Origin: Sediminispirochaeta smaragdinae DSM 11293
GTDB taxonomy: Bacteria > Spirochaetota > Spirochaetia > DSM-16054 > Sediminispirochaetaceae
Assembly: GCF_000143985.1 (NCBI RefSeq)
Contig: NC_014364.1
Location: forward strand, 1,302,001-1,366,000
DNA: 64,000 bases
Reading direction: 5' to 3'
Part shown: one piece after another, positions 8,832 through 18,004 of the stretch
Layout: each line of letters starts with the position of its first letter
How positions within the stretch are numbered: position 1 is the stretch's first letter
Notes under the pieces: model-generated
Seen by the model: the letters and a program-made list of their open reading frames with translations, nothing else
Databases searched by the model: none
What the model was told of the DNA's origin: nothing
Position numbers and translations under genes: made by a program

Positions 8832-10106
8832 CTACTTCAAATATCCAAGATACTCTTTTTGTTGAGATATCACTTCATCAAGCAGTCGTTCTGTCTGAAG
8901 AATACTATTGTTGGTGGTATCGACCAGCAAGGCCTGCAGGGCAAGTTCTCTGGACTTTTGAATAGCAGCTTCGGCACAGACTCTGAGAACACCGATTCTG
9001 TTGCAAAGTAGTGAGGAGAAGCCCAGGGGCATGACATCATTGACATCGGTACCTTGTATCCCCTTGCCATCTACTGTGCCAGGAACTTCGACGATAGTAT
9101 CCTCTGGAAGTGCTGATATATATCCTTTGTTGAGAATATTGACTGCAAGTTCTTCGTGACCGTCGTTGGTAAGTATCCCCTCAATAATTGGTACTACCCT
9201 CCAGTATTCCTCGGGGAGTGTGCCGGATTTGACTCTGTTGTACATGTCTACTTGGTGTCCAAGGCATTCTTTTTTGTAGTTTGTATAAAAATCCATTACC
9301 CCGACATGGTCGGCGACTTCTTGGGCCCAGTGTATATATTCGCTAAAGTGACTGTCTGTTGTAATCGGTATTTTTCCGAAATACTTGATAATGTACATGA
9401 ACAGTCCGCGTTCCAACGTTCCCTCAAAATACGGGATGCCTTTCTCCAGAATTTCCGGCATTGCATTACTGCCGTCTTTTCTATATGTGGCGTCAAGAAG
9501 GCAGCTGAAATGATTAAGCCCTCCGGCCCTGATATGAAGTTCTTCAAAGGGAATATCAAGAATCTTTGGCAGATGGATAACAAGGGATGAGACCTCATGA
9601 CAAAGACCTACAATGTTTATGTCTGGATACTTTCTTACAACAGCAGTCATTATATTCGTCATGGGATTGCTTAGGTTCATTACCAGAGCATCGGGACATA
9701 TATCCATGACATCGCTGCAAATATCCAAAATGGGGGGGATGATTCTAAGTGAATGGAAAATTCCGCCGGGCCCTCCGTTTTCTCCATAGACCTGCTTAAT
9801 TCCGAACTGCTGTGGAAGGTGCCAGTCCATTTCCCATAATTCATATCTGTCGCCAATCTCGATTGAAATCAATACAAAATCAGCACCTTTAAGAGCCTCT
9901 TTCCTCTCGGTTGTCGCCGATATGGTGTATTGTAACCCGTTGTCACTGATGTATGCCTTGGCGACCTTTTCGACTTCTCCAAGGGCAACGTGGTTAATAT
10001 CGACTAACGCTACTTCACAGCCTTCAAGTACCTTGCTTTTAAAGATGTCTCCAAGTGCTCCCAATCCAAACATGGCGCTTCCCGCACCTATCAATACAAT
10101 TTTCAT
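8832..10106 (-). CDS. Glycoside hydrolase family 4 (CHEV-type)
   Basis: A 424-residue NAD- and metal-dependent GH4 glycosidase. The N-terminal Rossmann motif is VLIGAGSAMFG; the metal/active-site Cys and His lie in GLCHEV and GGLNHF. GH4 enzymes cleave by transient oxidation at C3 and elimination. From memory, the CHEV tetrapeptide occurs in alpha-glucuronidase-like members, so this enzyme may act on uronides rather than neutral sugars. It is the last gene of the mgl operon. Its start overlaps the upstream GH4 stop by 4 bp, with GCGAGG as ribosome-binding site. Confidence 0.85.
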   Translation of the reverse strand: MKIVLIGAGSAMFGLGALGDIFKSKVLEGCEVALVDINHVALGEVEKVAKAYISDNGLQYTISATTERKEALKGADFVLISIEIGDRYELWEMDWHLPQQFGIKQVYGENGGPGGIFHSLRIIPPILDICSDVMDICPDALVMNLSNPMTNIMTAVVRKYPDINIVGLCHEVSSLVIHLPKILDIPFEELHIRAGGLNHFSCLLDATYRKDGSNAMPEILEKGIPYFEGTLERGLFMYIIKYFGKIPITTDSHFSEYIHWAQEVADHVGVMDFYTNYKKECLGHQVDMYNRVKSGTLPEEYWRVVPIIEGILTNDGHEELAVNILNKGYISALPEDTIVEVPGTVDGKGIQGTDVNDVMPLGFSSLLCNRIGVLRVCAEAAIQKSRELALQALLVDTTNNSILQTERLLDEVISQQKEYLGYLK

Positions 10107-11497
10107 ACGTTACCTCGCTTCATGAAATAAGGAATCATTTCGCCGTGGGCCTCAAACATTTCATCTACCATCGGTTTCATATCATCCAGCCGTACCATTG
10201 ATACCGCTATCGGATCGAGCATAACGGCATGATAGATATGTTGCTTATCGTTGTCTAAAACAGCATCGACGGTGAGCATTTGTACACTGATGTTTGTCCT
10301 GTTGTAGGCCGCAAGCTGTTCCGGAAGCTCACCGATGTAGGTCGGCTGCACTCCATTTCTGTCTACGAGACAGGGGACCTCGACGCAACAGGATGTGGGA
10401 AGATTCGTAATAAGCCCGGTGTTCAAAACGTTTCCGTTTATCGTACTTTTCTCTCCGGAGACCATGGAATGAATGATAAAGCCTGCATATTCTTGGGACG
10501 TATCAACATGGAGTTCCCTTCCGGAGTTGATGGTCTTTTTTACTTCTTCGAACTCTTTGAGGATTAACCGGCACCTCCTTATATATTCATTGACAGGAAT
10601 CTTATACCTGTCGATAAGCTTTTGGTCTTTTAGAAAATAGGGACAATATTCGGCATTATGCTCACTGGATTCCGTTACGTAATAGCCTAACCGAGCAAGC
10701 ATTTCAAAGCGAACTTTATCCGTTTCAAAGGTTTCTGCCGCACTCTCTTTGAAGTTTTCTCGGAACCATGAATCATTTCCTTTGTATGCATACAAATGTT
10801 CAGGAACAAAAGATGGGTCCTCATCAATCTTTTGTTTCAGTTCGTTGAGTCGGGGGTATAGGTCCTCACCCTTTTGCTTTAATTCCAAGAACCATGCCTG
10901 ATGATTAATACCAGCAACCTTATACTGCAGTTCGTCATACGGAATATTCAGGTATAAGGCCAGCTGCTTGGAGGTCGTCTGTACACTGTGGCAAAGCCCC
11001 ACATAGTTGACCTCGGGATATTTCCTCTGAACATAAAGGGAGAGCATTGCCATGGGGTTGGTATAATTCAAAAGGACTGCATGTGGGCTGTATGTTAAGA
11101 TTGCCTGACACAGCTGGTCCAGCACGGGCATTGTCCTCAGTGCCCTGAAAATCCCACCGACACTCATTGAATCAGCTATGGTTTGCTTCATCCCGTACTT
11201 CTCGGGAATCTCGAAGTCAATACGTGTAGATGCAAATCCACCTACCTGGACCATGTTTATAATGAAATCGGCCCCTTTTACTGCCTCGTCGATACTCTGT
11301 GTCGTTTCAATGAAAGCCTTTCCATTTCGCTGTTTGATAAACATCCTTGCGACTTTTTCCGTAAGAGCAAGCCTTTCAGGGTCTATATCTTCAAGACAAA
11401 AACGGCAGTCCGACAATTCCGGAAACCCGAGAATATCCACCATGAGCTGTTTGGAAAACACCACACTTCCAGCTCCAATTAATGAAATTTTTACCAT
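10103..11497 (-). CDS. Glycoside hydrolase family 4, alpha-galactosidase-like (CHSV-type)
   Basis: A 464-residue GH4 enzyme of the MelA/AglA type. The NAD-binding motif is LIGAGSVVFS, and GLCHSV and AGINHQAW supply the metal-binding Cys and His. The CHSV motif and length fit alpha-galactosidases or alpha-glucosidases acting on unphosphorylated sugars, which suits the ABC rather than PTS uptake genes upstream. AGGAGG precedes the ATG. It lies between the epimerase gene and the second GH4 gene in one tight operon. The exact glycosidic specificity remains open. Confidence 0.85.
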   Translation of the reverse strand: MVKISLIGAGSVVFSKQLMVDILGFPELSDCRFCLEDIDPERLALTEKVARMFIKQRNGKAFIETTQSIDEAVKGADFIINMVQVGGFASTRIDFEIPEKYGMKQTIADSMSVGGIFRALRTMPVLDQLCQAILTYSPHAVLLNYTNPMAMLSLYVQRKYPEVNYVGLCHSVQTTSKQLALYLNIPYDELQYKVAGINHQAWFLELKQKGEDLYPRLNELKQKIDEDPSFVPEHLYAYKGNDSWFRENFKESAAETFETDKVRFEMLARLGYYVTESSEHNAEYCPYFLKDQKLIDRYKIPVNEYIRRCRLILKEFEEVKKTINSGRELHVDTSQEYAGFIIHSMVSGEKSTINGNVLNTGLITNLPTSCCVEVPCLVDRNGVQPTYIGELPEQLAAYNRTNISVQMLTVDAVLDNDKQHIYHAVMLDPIAVSMVRLDDMKPMVDEMFEAHGEMIPYFMKRGNV

Positions 11498-11512
11498 TGT
11501 GCCTCCTGATTC

Positions 11513-12487
11513 TTAATAAAACTCGAAACCAAAAGAGACGGTCCCTTCTTTCTTTTCTCCGGGGGGGACTGTTAAAAGATGGGCCGCTTCTCTAAAGCCT
11601 TTGTTATCCAAATTCACGGCATCTGTAGAACACGTTTGTTTCTCAACACAGAAAAATGGTTTGCCTTTTGGGGTAAAGACCTGCATATGGGTAAAATCCT
11701 CGGTAGAGTCCATGTAAATCCTCAACCCTATAGCCGGATAGTCGATGTACACCCGCTCTCCCGGAATCATCCCGGTATAGCAATTATCCAAATCGAGTTT
11801 GCTGGGCGGTACCGGATTTCTTAAATCGAAATTCTCCCCCTCTACATCAAGAAGCCTTCCTGTCGGAAGCAGATCGTCCGTAAGATCCATCATATATGTG
11901 GCAGGGACCCTGATGAAGGAATCCTTGTCACCGCACAGTTTCTTAAAGAAGGTATGATAGGAAATACCATAGGGCATCTCTTCTTTTCCATGATTTTTTA
12001 CTTCGTAGGTAATGGTACATCCCTTTTGTGTCACCTCAAAGATTACACAGAGGGTGTGGGGAAAAGGAAAGCCTTCAAAAATCGGATGCTTTGTGTTGAT
12101 ATCAATCCATGTCTTAAGGCTTACCCCTGTTTCTGTAACAAGAGGTTCATCGCATTCCCATTTCTCATCGTACACAAGTGAATGAAGAAATACAGGAATT
12201 CCGTGCTTTTGGTGCCAGTAGTGCTTTCCCCGGAATTCGTAAAAGCAGTTTCTCAATCTGTTAGGGAAGGGATATAAAATCGGGTTCCCCGTGTAATATG
12301 AGCGTAACGAAAAATATGTATCATAGTGCACTACTTCATACTCATCCACTCGAAAGCAATAAAGATTGTTGCCCAGTGCAGGTGATACCTTAATTAGTAC
12401 ATTGTGTTCATGTTCTGATTCTTTCTTATAACCAAGAAGATACGATGTTTCTTCTTCGATTTTTTCAGTGTCATAGTAAAAAGCCAT
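11513..12487 (-). CDS. Aldose 1-epimerase-like protein
   Basis: A 324-residue member of the galactose-mutarotase superfamily, recognised from NPILYPFPNRLR and GIPVFLHSLV, which correspond to substrate-binding parts of aldose epimerases. It would interconvert anomers of the sugar released by the GH4 enzymes. A GTG at 12490 also exists, but AGAGGAA is spaced for the ATG at 12487. The gene lies 10 bp after mglC, and 15 bp separates its stop from the next start. Confidence 0.75.
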   Translation of the reverse strand: MAFYYDTEKIEEETSYLLGYKKESEHEHNVLIKVSPALGNNLYCFRVDEYEVVHYDTYFSLRSYYTGNPILYPFPNRLRNCFYEFRGKHYWHQKHGIPVFLHSLVYDEKWECDEPLVTETGVSLKTWIDINTKHPIFEGFPFPHTLCVIFEVTQKGCTITYEVKNHGKEEMPYGISYHTFFKKLCGDKDSFIRVPATYMMDLTDDLLPTGRLLDVEGENFDLRNPVPPSKLDLDNCYTGMIPGERVYIDYPAIGLRIYMDSTEDFTHMQVFTPKGKPFFCVEKQTCSTDAVNLDNKGFREAAHLLTVPPGEKKEGTVSFGFEFY

Positions 12488-12497
12488 CACAGTTCCT

Positions 12498-13523
12498 CTA
12501 TTGTCTCTTTACGTATTTCTGAGCATCAACGGCGACCGCCAAAATGACGATTGCCCCCTTAATGATGTAGAGCATATAAGGGCTTACGCTTATATAGACA
12601 AGACCATAGTTGATAACCTGGAAAATAATTACTCCAATTACAATACCTAGAATATTTCCAACCCCTCCGAGTAACGACACTCCGCCGACGACACAAGCTG
12701 CTATGGCATCAAGCTCGTAGCCGTTTCCAAGATTGTTGGTTGCACTTCCGGTTCTTCCTACTTCGAGCGCGCCGGCAAAGCCATAGAGAAAACCTGCGAT
12801 TAAATAGATAATCAAGATTGTTTTATGGATGTTAACGCCGGACACCTTTGCCGCTTCTTCGTTATTTCCTATTGCAAAAAGGTGCCTGCCAAGTTTTGTT
12901 TTGGTCCATATGAACCACATCAGCACGGCGATGATGGTGGCGTAGATGATCAGGTACGGGATACCGAGTACTTCGCCCTGAGCAAAGTTGGTAAATGAAT
13001 CCTTGAGTGATCCCACTGGCGAGGCGCCGCATACCTGCTCATAGTAGGTTGAAGTGAGCCCGTAAAGGATCATTTGCATTCCCAAAGTTGCAATAAATGC
13101 CGTTACAGATAGTTTTGTCACAACGAGCCCGTTCACCAGGGAGATAAGTCCGCAGATCAGAGTCACAAGAAGCACGGGTACAATCACTGGTATATCAAGC
13201 CCGGGGAAGACAATATTGGGATTATCCAGTACCTGCATCATGGATGCGGAAATTACGGCCGACAGGCCTACAAACCGACCTATCGCAAGATCACATCCTG
13301 CCAGGACGATTATTCCGGCTACCCCCAATGCCAGAATCATTCTTGTTGAAGCCTGGGTAAAAATAAATTTGAAGTTTTTGAATGATAAAAAGGTTGGATC
13401 AATTGCAGTAATAATTATTATAAGGCTGGCCAAAACAATGTAGATGGCATTGTCCATAAGCTTTGCCCGTATCTTTCTTCTTCGCTTGATTTTTTCTATC
13501 TGTTCATTTGCCATTCCATCCAT
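12498..13523 (-). CDS. mglC: Galactoside/ribose ABC transporter permease, MglC-like
   Basis: A 341-residue inner-membrane permease of the BPD_transp_2 family, with about eight to ten hydrophobic segments. The LAGCDLAIGRFVGLSAV region and the late VVGGVSLLGGVGNILG motif are hallmarks of MglC/RbsC permeases. AGGAGG, 11 bases before the ATG, overlaps the end of mglA, 15 bp upstream. It forms the membrane channel for the sugar bound by MglB and energised by MglA. Confidence 0.9.
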   Translation of the reverse strand: MDGMANEQIEKIKRRRKIRAKLMDNAIYIVLASLIIIITAIDPTFLSFKNFKFIFTQASTRMILALGVAGIIVLAGCDLAIGRFVGLSAVISASMMQVLDNPNIVFPGLDIPVIVPVLLVTLICGLISLVNGLVVTKLSVTAFIATLGMQMILYGLTSTYYEQVCGASPVGSLKDSFTNFAQGEVLGIPYLIIYATIIAVLMWFIWTKTKLGRHLFAIGNNEEAAKVSGVNIHKTILIIYLIAGFLYGFAGALEVGRTGSATNNLGNGYELDAIAACVVGGVSLLGGVGNILGIVIGVIIFQVINYGLVYISVSPYMLYIIKGAIVILAVAVDAQKYVKRQ

Positions 13524-13538
13524 GATGACAACAACCTC

Positions 13539-15041
13539 CTATAAATATTTCGCCGCTAACTTGAGAATTTCTTCCTGGTTGGTTTCTTTTGTATTCACTA
13601 TTCCCGCCACATTCCCGTTGCTCATAACCAGTATTTTGTCGGTAACGCCAAGCAACTCCGGCATCTCGGATGAAATCATGACCACCCCCTTGCCTTCGTT
13701 TGCTAATTCAATGATAAGTTGGTAAATTTCGTATTTAGCGCCGACATCTATCCCTCTTGTCGGTTCGTCAAGCAGCAGAATATCCGGAGACGTGAGCATC
13801 CATCTGCCGAAGAGCACCTTCTGTTGGTTGCCACCGGACAGGTCCACCATATGGGTTTCTGCAGACGGTGTTTTTACCTTTAATGCAGTAATCACTTTCT
13901 CGACATCATTCTTGATTTTTCCCTTGTGCAAGACGCCATGCCTGCGGTATCCGTCCATATTTGCTATTGTTATGTTGTCCTTCACACTCAGCCCTGGAAA
14001 AATACCGTTGTACTTTCGTTCCTCGGTAAGCAAAGCAAAACCGTTTTTTATTGAATCCGCAGGAGACTGGTTGTTGCAGAGGCTTCCTCTGAGCTTTATT
14101 TCTCCGGTTTCTCGTTTTCGATAGCCAAAGAGGCCTTCCACAACCTCGGTCCGCATCGACCCTTCAAGTCCTGCAATTCCGAGAATTTCCCCTGCCCTTA
14201 GGGAAAAGGAAACATCTTTTACCAATGGTGAATAGGTTAAACTGAGGTGCGATACCTCCATGAGGACACTGCCTGGTTTATTTATCTTCTTTGGAAAACG
14301 ATTATTGAGTTTGCGGCCTACCATAAGCGTGATGATGTTGCCAATATCAACTTCGGTGATAGGTTCAGTTGCAATCCATTTCCCGTCTCGCATTACCGAA
14401 ACTTCATCGGCGATACTGAAAATTTCTTCAAGCTTATGCGATATATAAATTATTCCGCACCCTTTTTTCCGCAGTTTTTTTATTACCCTGAATAAGTGAG
14501 CCACTTCCTTCTCCGAAAGCGATGAAGTCGGCTCATCCATCACAATTATCCTGGCGTTGTAGGAAGATGCCTTGGCTATCTCCATCATCTGTCGGTCCGA
14601 AACAGAAAGCTTTTCAACCTTGACGAGGGGATCGATATTAATTTCAAGTTCTTCAAAAATTCTTTTGGTCTCTCTGATCATCTTTTCTTCGTCGATAACA
14701 AGGGGGTTTTTCATGGGAAATCGCCCCAGCCACAGGTTGTCGATCACTCTCAGCCTTCCCACCTGGTTCAGCTCCTGGTGGACCATTGTTATCCCATGGT
14801 CCAAGGCCTGTTTTGGATTTTCAAAGCCGACCTTTTTTCCTTCCAACTCGATGGTACCTTCATCGGCGTGATATATTCCAAACAGGCATTTCATTAAAGT
14901 CGATTTGCCGGCCCCATTTTCACCAACGAGGGCATGGACCGTTCCCTGCCGGACCGCCAAATCGACTTTATCCAGAGCCTGTACTCCGGGAAATGACTTG
15001 GAAATTTTCTTAATACGTAGAAGTACAGGATTGCTATCCAT
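13539..15041 (-). CDS. mglA: Galactoside ABC transporter ATP-binding protein, MglA-like
   Basis: Two fused nucleotide-binding domains (500 residues), the standard form for monosaccharide CUT2 transporters. The first domain has Walker A GENGAGKST and Walker B IIVMDEPTSS; the second is marked by LSGGNQQKVLFGRW and LLLDEPTRGIDVGAKYE. The open frame extends to 15101, but that stretch encodes a terminator hairpin. GGAG nine bases before the ATG at 15041 makes MDSNPVLL the likely N-terminus. Expression probably depends on read-through from mglB. Confidence 0.9.
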   Translation of the reverse strand: MDSNPVLLRIKKISKSFPGVQALDKVDLAVRQGTVHALVGENGAGKSTLMKCLFGIYHADEGTIELEGKKVGFENPKQALDHGITMVHQELNQVGRLRVIDNLWLGRFPMKNPLVIDEEKMIRETKRIFEELEINIDPLVKVEKLSVSDRQMMEIAKASSYNARIIVMDEPTSSLSEKEVAHLFRVIKKLRKKGCGIIYISHKLEEIFSIADEVSVMRDGKWIATEPITEVDIGNIITLMVGRKLNNRFPKKINKPGSVLMEVSHLSLTYSPLVKDVSFSLRAGEILGIAGLEGSMRTEVVEGLFGYRKRETGEIKLRGSLCNNQSPADSIKNGFALLTEERKYNGIFPGLSVKDNITIANMDGYRRHGVLHKGKIKNDVEKVITALKVKTPSAETHMVDLSGGNQQKVLFGRWMLTSPDILLLDEPTRGIDVGAKYEIYQLIIELANEGKGVVMISSEMPELLGVTDKILVMSNGNVAGIVNTKETNQEEILKLAAKYL

Positions 15042-15056
15042 AAATTCCGACTCCAT

Positions 15057-15091
15057 AAAAAAGGGTACACATGGAAATGCCATGCGTACCC
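15057..15091 (-). terminator. Intercistronic terminator between mglB and mglA
   Basis: On the minus strand a 12-bp stem (GGGTACGCATGG with CCATGTGTACCC, one wobble pair) is followed directly by a run of six T. It lies between the mglB stop and the mglA start. Partial termination here would give excess binding protein over ATPase and permease. Confidence 0.8.
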
Positions 15092-15104
15092 GAATCATCA
15101 TTGT

Positions 15105-16142
15105 CTATTTATATGCCGCTATGGCATTCTCAAGATTATCAACGGTGGTGATTTCGCAAGCTACTCGTATGTCCTTGCGATCACCAAGGGTATAATCGGT
15201 CCCGTAACAAATATCTCTTCCCTTTGCTGCATTTACGGCCATGGCATATGTTGCCAGCCCAAGAGCCTTCGGGTCATTGAGAATTGTTCCGAGCATCTGG
15301 CCTTTCTTTATAAGCTCAACGGCTTCGGGAAGCCCGTCAACGCCCACTACCGGCATGTACTTTTCGCCGGTGAAATATCCTGCACTCTTGAGGGCTTCAA
15401 CGGCGCCAAGAGCCATTGCATCATTGTTGCAAATAACGAACTCTATGCTGTCACCATGTTTTGCAAGCCAGGTTTCCATGAGCTCTTTGCCCTTTGAAGC
15501 ATCCCACATTCCCGTCTGAAGTTCCAATTGTTCGATACCTATTCCGGCTTCCTTGATGATTTTGGGAGGTTCTGAAGTTCTTACCTCTGCATCCGGATGT
15601 CCGGGTTCTCCCTTGAGCATGACATACTGGATTTTTCCGTCACCGTTCTTGTCCCATTCGGGATGAGTTTTCCATTCATTGACGATCAGGTGGCCTTGCT
15701 GAATCCCGAATTCCGCTGAGGTAATTCCCGCATACCAGCATTTGTCATAACCCATGATGACATCTCTTGCCGGTTCTTTATTGTAGAAGATGATGGGAAG
15801 ACCTGCTTTTTTTGCCTTTTCGCAAACGGTTTTTCCGGCAGCCGGCTCGACCAGATTGACTACCAGACAATCCACACCTTTATTGATATACGTATCGATC
15901 TGATCATTTTGCTTTGCTTGATCGTTCATTGAGTCACAGATCTGATAATCGACTTCTCCGTTTTCTTCGCACGCGGTCTCTATGGCTTTGCGTACAAATG
16001 ACATATAGTTATCGTCGTATTTATATACCGTAATACCTAATTGGGGCTTTGCGTTTCCGGTAGCCTCACTTGACCCATTTGCAAAAACAGCAATAGAGCA
16101 GATCATCAACAGTGCGGAACCGATTGCAATTACCTTCTTCAT
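15105..16142 (-). CDS. mglB: Galactose/glucose-binding periplasmic protein, MglB-like
   Basis: A 345-residue exported binding protein with a signal peptide ending VFANGSSEA. DKNGDGKIQYVMLKGEPGHP closely follows the calcium-loop segment of enterobacterial MglB, and GMWDASKGKELMETW matches the sugar-stacking Trp region. It delivers D-galactose, D-glucose or a galactoside to MglAC. GGGAGGAAAGG stands immediately upstream of the ATG. It is the first gene of the operon, with a promoter and operator at 16216-16265 and a terminator directly downstream. Confidence 0.92.
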   Translation of the reverse strand: MKKVIAIGSALLMICSIAVFANGSSEATGNAKPQLGITVYKYDDNYMSFVRKAIETACEENGEVDYQICDSMNDQAKQNDQIDTYINKGVDCLVVNLVEPAAGKTVCEKAKKAGLPIIFYNKEPARDVIMGYDKCWYAGITSAEFGIQQGHLIVNEWKTHPEWDKNGDGKIQYVMLKGEPGHPDAEVRTSEPPKIIKEAGIGIEQLELQTGMWDASKGKELMETWLAKHGDSIEFVICNNDAMALGAVEALKSAGYFTGEKYMPVVGVDGLPEAVELIKKGQMLGTILNDPKALGLATYAMAVNAAKGRDICYGTDYTLGDRKDIRVACEITTVDNLENAIAAYK

Positions 16143-16215
16143 CCTTTCCTCCCTGTATGAATAGATTTCATACTTTATTTATCAATTAAAATATGTCTCG
16201 AGGTTGTTATTGGTA

Positions 16216-16231
16216 AACTATTGCAATAGTT
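16216..16231. promoter_or_regulatory. Perfect 16-bp palindrome at the mgl start site (probable ROK operator)
   Basis: AACTATTGCAATAGTT is a perfect palindrome covering the predicted transcription start of mglB. The adjacent ROK gene is the natural candidate to bind it. A half-site, CAATAGT, occurs at 17603-17609 near the ROK start, consistent with autoregulation. Confidence 0.6.
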
Positions 16232-16236
16232 GCTTT

Positions 16237-16265
16237 ATTATAGGTCTACATAACGATATTCGCAA
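16237..16265 (-). promoter_or_regulatory. Promoter of the mgl operon
   Basis: Minus-strand TTGCGA (16260-16265) and a perfect TATAAT (16237-16242) with a 17-bp spacer. The start site would fall inside the palindrome at 16216-16231. Nothing else is evident between this and the ROK stop. Confidence 0.65.
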
Positions 16266-16337
16266 GAACTTTTTTCATCAATTAAAAAAACAATGGTCAT
16301 ATCTACAATACTATCATGGATAGATACTTGCCATGCT

Positions 16338-17603
16338 TTATTTATTTAGAGACTGAAGAAAGTTTTCCTCAAGAATTTTATCGACAACAAGAGCAGCCGC
16401 TCCTATATCCCCCCTGCAACCGACAAAAGACGACCTAAGTATCTTCACGTTTTTATTACATTCATGCATCGATTGTCTGATAACGGTTTCCCTGACATCC
16501 TCTTTAAAATAATCCCATGCCAGCGATAGCTTTCCTCCAATGATAATTGCTTCGGGATTAAAGAAGTTGATAATATCTGCTGACGCAACTCCGATATACA
16601 TCCCAACTTTCGATAGTACCTTTTTACAAAGGTCGTCTCCCTTTTTAACTGCTTCCAGGACGATATCGAAATCAATTAAGTTAAGAGGTTTATCCCCAAT
16701 GATGTCTGTAATATATGAAGGATATCCGAGACGTATCTGGTCGACAATCTCGCCTACAATACGGGGAATGGCCGCCACGGTTTCCAGGCACCCGTAGTTC
16801 CCACAGATACATTTCGATCCATTTTCCTTGACATGGATGTGTCCTATCTCACCGGCTGCATATCCGCTGCCTCGAAACAGCTTTCCATCCACCATGATCC
16901 CTCCCCCGACACCTTCATCCAAACTGAGGAAGATAAAATTCTGAAGGCTCCTATATTTTCCGAACCACTTCTCGGCTAGGACCATGACTCTTGCATCATT
17001 GTCTACTAAGACGGGTATGTGAAACTCCTCTTCTACAAGGGTTTTTATATTGATGTAGTGCCAACTAAAGTAGGGGGCAAAGATGGAAATGCCTGAAGAA
17101 TAATCTACCACTCCATGCATACCTATGCCGATTCCGCAAATTTTTTGATTATTGTTCCATATCGCTAATATTTTTTTTATTGAAAACAAAATAGTTGAAA
17201 GGATACTATCCTTCGAAATGGGCAATGTGTACTTATCCAGTCTGGAATCTATCACTTCGCCTTTGAGATTGACCAGGGATGAAAGTACCGACTCCTTCAT
17301 AACGGTAATTCCGACAGCCGCAAGCGAGTCCTCATTAATCTCAAGCATTATGGGCTTTCTTCCACCAGAGGAGTCGCCTTCCTTTCCAAGCCGGATATAA
17401 TTCATTCGGACGAGTTCTGCAACGTTTGAGGAAACAGTTGCAGGGCTCAAATGGAGCTGTTTTGCAAGCTCCGCCCGTGATATGGTTTCATTTTCCCAGA
17501 CTTTTTTGAGAATCTTTCTTCGATTGTGGCTTTGTTCTCTCGAATTTCGTTTTAGTGTCATATTGGAATTCATTATACACAAAACCGACAACAGATAAAT
17601 CAC
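16338..17603 (-). CDS. ROK-family transcriptional repressor
   Basis: An NagC/XylR-type regulator of up to 421 residues. An N-terminal winged helix-turn-helix (ISRAELAKQLHLSPATVSSNVAEL begins there) precedes a ROK sugar-kinase-like domain with DEGVGGGIM and the zinc motif CICGNYGCLE. It lies upstream of mglB on the same strand and probably represses that operon, with the imported sugar as inducer. The start is uncertain: GTG at 17603, ATG at 17573 (MNSNM) or ATG at 17561 (MTLK). None has a good ribosome-binding site, and a TATAAT about 10 bases before the 17561 ATG raises the possibility of a leaderless message. Confidence 0.85.
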   Translation of the reverse strand: MIYLLSVLCIMNSNMTLKRNSREQSHNRRKILKKVWENETISRAELAKQLHLSPATVSSNVAELVRMNYIRLGKEGDSSGGRKPIMLEINEDSLAAVGITVMKESVLSSLVNLKGEVIDSRLDKYTLPISKDSILSTILFSIKKILAIWNNNQKICGIGIGMHGVVDYSSGISIFAPYFSWHYINIKTLVEEEFHIPVLVDNDARVMVLAEKWFGKYRSLQNFIFLSLDEGVGGGIMVDGKLFRGSGYAAGEIGHIHVKENGSKCICGNYGCLETVAAIPRIVGEIVDQIRLGYPSYITDIIGDKPLNLIDFDIVLEAVKKGDDLCKKVLSKVGMYIGVASADIINFFNPEAIIIGGKLSLAWDYFKEDVRETVIRQSMHECNKNVKILRSSFVGCRGDIGAAALVVDKILEENFLQSLNK

Positions 17604-17635
17604 AATAGTGCACTTACTTGTTTAAAAGCTTTATA

Positions 17636-17668
17636 TAGTGTCCGGAATCGTGGTGATTATCATGCCGG
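17636..17668. repeat. Diverged relic of the 5262 element's left end
   Basis: TAGTGTCCGGAATCGTGGTG at 17636-17655 and the following GATTATCATGCC match the left end at 5259-5289 (TAGTGTTCCGAATCCTGGTG then GATACACATGCC) with only a few substitutions. No partner end was found nearby. It sits between the ROK and azlD genes. Confidence 0.5.
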
Positions 17669-17674
17669 GGCCTT

Positions 17675-18004
17675 TTATCCCCAAAAATGGAGCATTGCCA
17701 TGTAGAGTGCGGTTCCTCCGAGAATACTGAGGAGGGACTGGCGGAATATGACGTGCAACAGTGCAACTGCCCCTGCGGCAAGCCATTGCATCCAAACCTC
17801 CGCATGGCCGAGGTCGCCGCTTACCGGGAGACTGGTAAAGACCAGGATGGTCATAACCGCTCCGGGAATCAAACGTGCCCCTGCGATGAGCTTTTGAGGC
17901 GGCTTTCTTTTTGCAAAGAGCAGGAATGGGAATGCTCTGGTGATTTGAGTTGCCAGGGTCATAACGAGAATTCCGATAATCAGATAGAGGGTGTGTTGGC
18001 TCAT
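17675..18004 (-). CDS. azlD: AzlD-family membrane protein
   Basis: A 109-residue protein with four predicted membrane segments and the conserved AzlD opening (TRAFPFLLF). With AzlC it forms a branched-chain amino acid exporter in the inner membrane. Its start overlaps the azlC stop by 4 bp, showing coupling. A degenerate insertion-sequence end lies immediately after it. Confidence 0.85.
   Translation of the reverse strand: MSQHTLYLIIGILVMTLATQITRAFPFLLFAKRKPPQKLIAGARLIPGAVMTILVFTSLPVSGDLGHAEVWMQWLAAGAVALLHVIFRQSLLSILGGTALYMAMLHFWG

Noticed and set aside
15042-15101. Upstream extension of mglA
   Set aside because: The extension would translate a terminator hairpin, and MDSNPVLL has the ribosome-binding site.
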